From: an uncultured beta proteobacterium
GTDB taxonomy: Bacteria > Pseudomonadota > Gammaproteobacteria > Burkholderiales > Burkholderiaceae_C
DNA: 7,956 bases
Assembly: GCA_903870955.1 (NCBI GenBank)
Contig: CAIQEX010000016.1
Span: 1-7,956, forward strand
Direction: 5' to 3'
Under the pieces are notes generated by a model. That model searched no databases, was not told the DNA's origin, and worked only from the letters and a program-made list of their open reading frames with translations. Made by a program: the position numbers and the translations under genes. Position 1 is the first letter of the stretch, and each line of letters starts with the position of its first letter. Below are positions 1 to 5,644 of the stretch, piece by piece.

Positions 1-570
1 AGCGTGGAGCACATCCCGTCGCTGCGCATCATTCCAGGGCTGGACGTATGGCGACCGGCCGATGGTCTGGAGACGGCCGTGGCCTGGGCCGTTGCTGTGG
101 AACGAAAGAGTGGCCCCAGTGCCTTGTGCCTGTCACGACAGAACCTGCCGCGTCTGACCACAGTGGACCAGCAGGCGTCGATCCGCCGGGGCGGCTATGT
201 GCTGTCCGACGCAGAAGGTGCCCAGGCCATCATTGTCTCCACCGGTTCTGAGTTGGAGTTGGCAATCCAGGCACAGACGCTGCTGGCGCAAGAGGGCATC
301 GCCACGCGGGTGGTTTCCATGCCCTGCAGCAATGTCTTTGACCGCCAGAGCGTTGACTACCAGGAGGCGGTGTTGCCACTGGCCATGCCGACCATCGCCA
401 TTGAAGCCGCGCACCCCGATTTCTGGCGCAAGTACGTCGGGCGTACCGGCGAGGTGGTGGGTATGTCGGGCTTTGGCGAGTCGGCTCCGGCAAAGGATTT
501 GTACAAGTACTTTGACATCACGGCAGAGCGGGTGGTCAAAGCCGTGCGCCGGGCCGTGACAAAGATCTGA
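1..570 (+). CDS. tkt: Transketolase, C-terminal part (5' end outside the window)
   Basis: Transketolase moves two-carbon ketol units between sugar phosphates, using thiamine diphosphate, in the pentose phosphate pathway and the Calvin cycle. Only the last 189 codons are here. The frame is open from base 1, so the GTG at position 4 is an internal Val and not a start. Recognisable family segments are IPGLDVWRPADG and the LSRQNLP block near the end of the pyrimidine-binding domain. They are followed by the C-terminal domain with IEAAHPDFWRKYVG and GMSGFGESAPAKDLYKYF, which match the conserved end of bacterial transketolases. About 470 residues (thiamine diphosphate-binding and most of the pyrimidine domain) should lie upstream. 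The stop is followed by a 57 bp gap and the aldolase gene on the same strand, so co-transcription is likely. In cbb operons this gene is called cbbT. Nothing seen here distinguishes a cbb copy from a housekeeping copy. Confidence 0.95.
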   Translation, partial: SVEHIPSLRIIPGLDVWRPADGLETAVAWAVAVERKSGPSALCLSRQNLPRLTTVDQQASIRRGGYVLSDAEGAQAIIVSTGSELELAIQAQTLLAQEGIATRVVSMPCSNVFDRQSVDYQEAVLPLAMPTIAIEAAHPDFWRKYVGRTGEVVGMSGFGESAPAKDLYKYFDITAERVVKAVRRAVTKI

Positions 571-617
571 ACCACCCCGCGCCGCGCCGCGACGAAATAT
601 AACTATCCACAATCTCA

Positions 618-622
618 AGGGA
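618..622 (+). promoter_or_regulatory. Ribosome binding site of the aldolase gene
   Basis: AGGGA lies 5 bases before ATG 628 and supports that start. The 57 bp gap after the transketolase stop holds a GC-rich stretch and then an AT-richer stretch containing TATAAC (598-603). No matching -35 element is visible, so I do not call a separate promoter. Confidence 0.6.
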
Positions 623-627
623 AATTT

Positions 628-1644
<1,017 letters not shown>

Positions 1645-1646
1645 AA

Positions 1647-4355
1647 TCAAGCCCGGGCGGGAGCCTTGCCAAAGTGGCTCCAATCTCCCGCCTTTAGACT
1701 GACCACGGCGGCGTCCAGGTTTTGCTGCGACTTGGCCGCCTTGCCGATCGCCTCGATCAGCGAAGGCCAGCCGATCAGAATGCCACCGACCAGACAACCG
1801 TCCCGAATAACGAGTTTGCGATAGCGGTACTCGGGCAGGTTTTCTTCCAGCACCTCCTCATCGCCCTCTTGCGCGTCGTATTGACCCACAGAGAAAACGT
1901 CGATGCCCACGACCTTGAGCACGGTCGACAAAACCGGCTCGCGATAAATAACTTTTTCACCCAGCAGGTTACGGGCTGCCACTTCCGCTTGTTCCACCGC
2001 AACCGGCCACAGCCCCTTGACTTCAAAATCGTACTCCGCCACATCACCCACCGCGTAAACACCCAAGGCACTGGTCTCCATGCGCGAGTCAACCACCACG
2101 CCTGAATTGACAATGATTCCAGCGGCCTTCGCGAGTTCGGTGTTCGGCGTAATGCCCGCCGCCACGATGAAGATGTCGGCAGCCAATTTTTCGCCATCGG
2201 CCATGTGCACCGCACGATGCCCCTGCTCGTCCGGCGCCAATTTGACAATCTGGCTACGCAGCCGCATCTGTATGCCCAGGCTCTGCAGATAGTTTTGCAG
2301 CAAGCGGCCACCGCGCTCATCGAGTTGTCTATGCAGTAGCCATTTGTTGCGCTCCAGCACGGTGACCTTCAAGCCCAGTTTGTGCAAGGCATAGGCGGCC
2401 TCCAGCCCCAGCAATCCCCCACCCGCGACCACGGCGTGCTGCGCGAAGCTGTCCTGCGCGTAGGCCCGTACCGCCATCGCGTCATCGGCGGTGCGCAGCA
2501 CGAAGCAACCGGGCGCACCCCAACCCAGAACGGGCGGCACAAAACTCTCGCTGCCGGTGGCCAGCACCAAGCGGTCATAGGGCAAGGTTTCGCCATCGGC
2601 AAGCTGCACTTCACGGCGTTGGGTATGAATGGCACGCGCGCTGGTATTGAGAAAAACGCGGATATCGCGGTCGCTGTACCAGGCCTGCGGCATCAGATAC
2701 AAACCGTCCATGGCCGAGCGGCCATACACCAGACGCGTGATCGCCATGCGGTTGTACAGGGCATGATTTTCGCGGGCCACCATGTGGATGGCGCATTCCG
2801 GATGCCTGCGCCGTATATGGTCTGCAGCCGTCACTCCGGCGATGCCGTTGCCAATGATCACCACGTTTTTGATCGACCGGTCAAAAGGTCTCGCCGTAGT
2901 TGAAATTTGAGGCTCCGCCCGGTCGGGCACCAGCGCAATATGCACGCAGCCTTTTTGCAGGCGTGCAGAACAGGCAAGCCGCGTGTTGGGCGCATGGCCG
3001 AGCCGCTCCAGCGTGCCGCGCTCGCTGTCTTCCATCGGCGTGAGAAATTCGGCACCCTCGCGCACCGCCACCGGATCGGCACCGCATACGCCCATGCGAC
3101 AACCGGCTTCTATTTTTCCGCCGCAACTCTCCACCAACTCCAGCAAGGACTGCCCCACTTTTGCGGGAACGGTCTTTTCATCCGGTTGAATGACCAGCGA
3201 TGCCTGGGAGGCTTCACCGACTGCCTTGAGGGCAGCCGCAGCATGCGCACCGAGCTTGACGGGTTGCGACACCGTGCGCTGCGCAGTTTGCGCAACGAAC
3301 TGGTCCTCGGTTCGAAAGCTGCGCCAAACCCAGGTCATGGCCAGCACCGCCACTGCAGCGCGAATGCTCCACACGGCGGCTTGCGGCACCTCCCAGTTTC
3401 CCGTCAACAGGCTCAGGCCCTTGAACCATGTAGCGCCCGCGTACCAGTAATAAACCGAAAACGCCAGCGCGCCAAAAATCACGGTGATGCGGTTGGCAGG
3501 CACCTTCAGAAAAGTTTCCAGCACATGAAAAATAGCCAGACTGAGACCTCCGGCCAGCAGGACGGCCGCATACACCGTCGCGGGCTCAGAGCCACTCGGA
3601 ACCGAGAAGAAGGCCAGAATGAAGCCCGGCAAAATCCCGACAAAGACTCTGCGATAGCCCGCGTAGTGCCGGTCCGAATCGTATTGATCGGCCAGATAGG
3701 CCACCCCGGGATTGAAGTCAAAACAGTTCTTGCTGCAGCCCACGCAGGGACGGCAATGCGCATTTCCAACCAAGAGAAGCGGTGTTTGCCCATAGACCCG
3801 CTGCACCGGCAGCATCGGACAAATACTGCTGCACCAGCCACTCTTGCCCTTGAAAACCAGCCCCCCGAGGAAGGCGCCGGTGAGGCCAAAAATAATCAGC
3901 CATCCCGAGGCCGAGCCGCTGGTATCAAAAAGCCATTTGCGACTTGAAACCAGGGCGAAGAACAACACAATCCCGACCACATAACTGTATTCCCGCACCA
4001 GCGGTGTGTGCGCAAGCCCGCGTGTGAATCCCAATAGCCGTGGCGTCTGGTTGAGCGCTGCCATCGGGCAGACATTGCGCCACACGCCGGGCGCAAGTAT
4101 GAACACGGCCGGCAGGATGGGGACCAAGACCATCCAGAACAAAGTCAACCCGATCTTTGGACTTGAAAACAACAACGTGGCGACCCCGACCGCTATGGCG
4201 ACACAGGTCCAACGCAAAAACATCCACAGCTTCAGCGACAGCAGCGTGGGTAACTGCAGGTAGTTGGGGAACCGGTTTTTTTCGCCAGTGGGTGTGGCCG
4301 TTGCGACCGCAGCGGCCAGTGGCGGCATGCCAGTCGTTCTGGCTGCGCCGCTCAT
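1647..4355 (-). CDS. Multidomain membrane iron-sulfur / ferredoxin / NirB-like FAD-NAD(P)H oxidoreductase
   Basis: This 902-residue protein looks like a complete electron-transfer chain in one polypeptide. Residues about 45-345 hold roughly eight hydrophobic segments and iron-sulfur motifs of the NosR/NapH/CcoG style: VCP at 96, WC175-x3-C179-P, and C201-x2-C204-x2-C207-x3-C211, a [4Fe-4S] pattern. Residues about 385-475 form a [2Fe-2S] ferredoxin-like domain with C419, C424 and C462, but D427 where the third Cys is expected; C411 and C470 are extra. Residues about 496-860 are a two-dinucleotide-fold flavoprotein resembling the N-terminal half of nitrite reductase NirB. It has an FAD site IGNGIAGVTAADH (501-513), ATGS (599-602), an NAD(P)H site GGGLLGLEAA (645-654), AVGDVAEY (768-775), and the C-terminal LKVVGIDVFSVGQ segment. 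It lacks NirB's siroheme domain, so it is not a nitrite reductase. ATG 4355 overlaps the stop of the upstream cNMP-domain gene (ATGA), indicating translational coupling. Electron acceptor and physiological role are unknown. Confidence 0.85.
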   Translation of the reverse strand: MSGAARTTGMPPLAAAVATATPTGEKNRFPNYLQLPTLLSLKLWMFLRWTCVAIAVGVATLLFSSPKIGLTLFWMVLVPILPAVFILAPGVWRNVCPMAALNQTPRLLGFTRGLAHTPLVREYSYVVGIVLFFALVSSRKWLFDTSGSASGWLIIFGLTGAFLGGLVFKGKSGWCSSICPMLPVQRVYGQTPLLLVGNAHCRPCVGCSKNCFDFNPGVAYLADQYDSDRHYAGYRRVFVGILPGFILAFFSVPSGSEPATVYAAVLLAGGLSLAIFHVLETFLKVPANRITVIFGALAFSVYYWYAGATWFKGLSLLTGNWEVPQAAVWSIRAAVAVLAMTWVWRSFRTEDQFVAQTAQRTVSQPVKLGAHAAAALKAVGEASQASLVIQPDEKTVPAKVGQSLLELVESCGGKIEAGCRMGVCGADPVAVREGAEFLTPMEDSERGTLERLGHAPNTRLACSARLQKGCVHIALVPDRAEPQISTTARPFDRSIKNVVIIGNGIAGVTAADHIRRRHPECAIHMVARENHALYNRMAITRLVYGRSAMDGLYLMPQAWYSDRDIRVFLNTSARAIHTQRREVQLADGETLPYDRLVLATGSESFVPPVLGWGAPGCFVLRTADDAMAVRAYAQDSFAQHAVVAGGGLLGLEAAYALHKLGLKVTVLERNKWLLHRQLDERGGRLLQNYLQSLGIQMRLRSQIVKLAPDEQGHRAVHMADGEKLAADIFIVAAGITPNTELAKAAGIIVNSGVVVDSRMETSALGVYAVGDVAEYDFEVKGLWPVAVEQAEVAARNLLGEKVIYREPVLSTVLKVVGIDVFSVGQYDAQEGDEEVLEENLPEYRYRKLVIRDGCLVGGILIGWPSLIEAIGKAAKSQQNLDAAVVSLKAGDWSHFGKAPARA

Positions 4356-4831
4356 AGCCTGCGCCCCCGCAGCGCCAACTCGGTCATTTCACGCAAACGC
4401 AAAGAGAGAATGCGCCCCAGGTCCAACAAGGCAATCCGGGCAATGTCGGGATGGCGCGCAGAAAGCACCTCGAACGCGTCCGGCGCAATGCCATACAACT
4501 CACCCGCGGTCAGTGCCACCACACTGGCCGAGCGGGGATATCCATCAAAGAACGCCTGCTCGCCAAAGATGCTGAGGGGTTCTATGAAATAGACGTGCTG
4601 CGATGCGCCCTGCGAATCGGTGACGACAACTTCCATCCGACCACTCGCGACGAGATAGAAAGTCCGGCTGACCTCCCCTTGCGAAACAACCGTCTCACCC
4701 GAACGAAATACACGTCGCTGCGCAACCGACAGAAAACGCCTCCAGTCGCCTTCGTCCAGCGCAGCCATAAAGACTTCCGCTTTTTGAGGTTCCAACGGTA
4801 CTTCGTCTTCAAAGTATGCAGAAAAGTCCAT
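4352..4831 (-). CDS. Stand-alone cyclic-nucleotide-binding domain protein (no HTH)
   Basis: 159 residues made almost entirely of one CRP-type cyclic-nucleotide-binding beta-roll. The start of the beta-roll is RVFRSGETVVSQGEVSRTFYLV (about 40-61). The phosphate-binding cassette is FGEQAFFDGYPRSASV, keeping the Glu and the Arg-Ser/Thr-Ala that contact the ribose and cyclic phosphate in CRP-family proteins. This suggests it can still bind cAMP or cGMP, although that is inference. A C-terminal helix (about 134-155) resembles the CRP dimerisation helix. The chain ends there, about 60-70 residues before a full Crp/Fnr regulator would, with no helix-turn-helix. It is therefore unlikely to be a transcription factor. 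It shares 4 bases with the following oxidoreductase gene, so it may act as a regulatory subunit or sensor for that enzyme. ATG 4831 is supported by GGAGG at 4836-4840. No signal peptide; cytoplasmic. Confidence 0.88.
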   Translation of the reverse strand: MDFSAYFEDEVPLEPQKAEVFMAALDEGDWRRFLSVAQRRVFRSGETVVSQGEVSRTFYLVASGRMEVVVTDSQGASQHVYFIEPLSIFGEQAFFDGYPRSASVVALTAGELYGIAPDAFEVLSARHPDIARIALLDLGRILSLRLREMTELALRGRRL

Positions 4832-4835
4832 GCAA

Positions 4836-4840
4836 CCTCC
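4836..4840 (-). promoter_or_regulatory. Ribosome binding site of the cNMP-domain gene
   Basis: Read on the minus strand, GGAGG precedes ATG 4831 by 4 bases. It is a strong Shine-Dalgarno match and fixes the start of the two-gene unit. The oxidoreductase start at 4355 is reached by the ATGA overlap. Confidence 0.7.
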
Positions 4841-4871
4841 GCTATAGAAGCCTCAAAGACTCAGTTTTTAC

Positions 4872-4885
4872 ATGAGTGGGATCAA
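4872..4885. promoter_or_regulatory. Candidate FNR/CRP-family operator in the divergent intergenic region
   Basis: ATGAG-TGGG-ATCAA matches 8 of 10 defined positions of the FNR consensus TTGAT-N4-ATCAA; one half is perfect and the other is degenerate. It sits between the cNMP-domain gene (start 4831, minus) and the small plus-strand gene (start 4960 or 4975). The centre is about 45 bases from the minus start codon and 83 from ATG 4960. No convincing -10/-35 pair was found on either strand. TATAGC on the minus strand (4841-4846) could be a -10 but would leave almost no leader. An 8/10 match in some 120 bases is expected by chance roughly once in 20 such regions. Confidence 0.25.
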
Positions 4886-4959
4886 AGTTGTCCAGTCCTT
4901 TGTGGGGTCGCCTTTGGCATGTGCATACTGATGAACCTTGCGCCTCACCTCCTGACCCT

Positions 4960-5382
4960 ATGCATTCAACCTCCATGAAGATACCCGCGGCACCCTTCTC
5001 AGAGCAGGAGCTCGAGCGGGTTGAGCTTTTCATCCGCGAGCAATCCGCTGTTGTGATGCGCGCCTGTCGCATGGAAGTCGCCCAGACACCAAGCCATAGC
5101 GCACAACCCGGGTGGGTGAACCGGGTTTTTCCATGGGCAGAAAACAAAGACTTGCGTTTGCAACTGCAAGCCCACCAGCGGGGTTTGGCCTTGCAGTTGC
5201 TGCTCGAGAAACAATTGATGGAGGCTTTAACCTACTTGAACGACCCCAGCGAAAAGAGTCGCGAGTTGTTTGTCAAGGGCGCCTTCAAGGCGCTTTACGC
5301 CTGTGAGCAATATGCCTTTGGCAACAAGGCGAGCCACCACATCCAGGAGATCATCAACCGCATCGGTTTGCGAATCGACTGA
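4960..5382 (+). CDS. Small helical protein, not recognised
   Basis: 140 residues from ATG 4960 (135 from ATG 4975). I do not recognise a family. The sequence is hydrophilic and predicted helical: an acidic N-terminal helix SEQELERVELFIREQ, a central Leu/Gln-rich helix around LRLQLQAHQRGLALQLLLEKQLMEAL (heptad-like leucines), and a C-terminal helical segment KGAFKALYACEQYAFG to IINRIGLRID. There are two Cys, no signal peptide and no membrane segment. The codon frame is clean and the protein composition looks real. The start is uncertain: neither ATG has an SD sequence, and the frame stays open further upstream (GTG at 4921 and 4876). ATG 4975 overlaps (ATGA) the stop of a 15-19 codon upstream open frame beginning at 4919/4931, which could couple translation. 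It is divergent from the cNMP/oxidoreductase unit and could share its regulation. Confidence 0.6.
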   Translation: MHSTSMKIPAAPFSEQELERVELFIREQSAVVMRACRMEVAQTPSHSAQPGWVNRVFPWAENKDLRLQLQAHQRGLALQLLLEKQLMEALTYLNDPSEKSRELFVKGAFKALYACEQYAFGNKASHHIQEIINRIGLRID

Positions 5383-5644
5383 GGCAGTGCCCGAGCGTTG
5401 GCATTTCGAAGGTGCAAGGCAGGTGCAGGTTCAATTCCACTTTTTTTCAGTCTCAGCCGGCACGGCAGCGTATCCAGGCAATAGCGGCGATGTCCAATGT
5501 ACCCAAGCTGCTGAGCGCTGCCGGCCAGGTTTGAAAATGGCAGAAGCGCCACTTCCCCCTAATTCCTGGGAACTGAACTTCTGCCCTTACTCAGTTGGTG
5601 CCACCAAAATACCCCAAACCTTTAGCGCAGGGAATGTATGGCAA
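5383..5644. other. Convergent intergenic region
   Basis: This 262 bp stretch separates two genes that face each other. It holds a run of seven T (5441-5447) downstream of the small plus-strand gene, without a good stem before it. It also holds a long-stem inverted repeat near 5539-5585, listed separately as a candidate terminator. No gene or RNA was found in it. Confidence 0.5.
5534..5585 (-). terminator. Candidate intrinsic terminator of the NHL lipoprotein gene
   Basis: A perfect 8 bp inverted repeat, GGCAGAAG (5539-5546) and CTTCTGCC (5578-5585), encloses 31 bases that contain a second short complementary pair (TTCCC/GGGAA). On the minus strand the stem is followed by ATTTTC. It begins about 60 bases after the stop codon at 5645. 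The T run is short and the loop is large, so efficiency is doubtful. On the plus strand there is no T run after the stem. Confidence 0.4.

Noticed and set aside
2907..3947. 346-codon plus-strand open frame inside the oxidoreductase
   Set aside because: It is antisense to a gene with clear domain motifs in every segment. The translation is rich in His, Arg, Gln and Gly and has no family pattern.
1647..4355. NirB assimilatory nitrite reductase
   Set aside because: Only the FAD/NAD half is similar; the siroheme/[4Fe-4S] sulfite-nitrite reductase domain is absent and the N-terminus is a membrane module.
5383..5447. Terminator for the small plus-strand gene at the T run 5441-5447
   Set aside because: No stable stem directly precedes the T run. 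The nearest hairpin (TGCC/GGCA near 5387-5401) is short and about 40 bases away.
5378..5453. tRNA-like stretch (GCCCGAGCG, later GGTTCAATTCC, ends ACTGA/TCAGT)
   Set aside because: The T-arm stem pairs at only two of five positions, no anticodon arm can be drawn, and the 5' end overlaps a stop codon. The resemblance is superficial.
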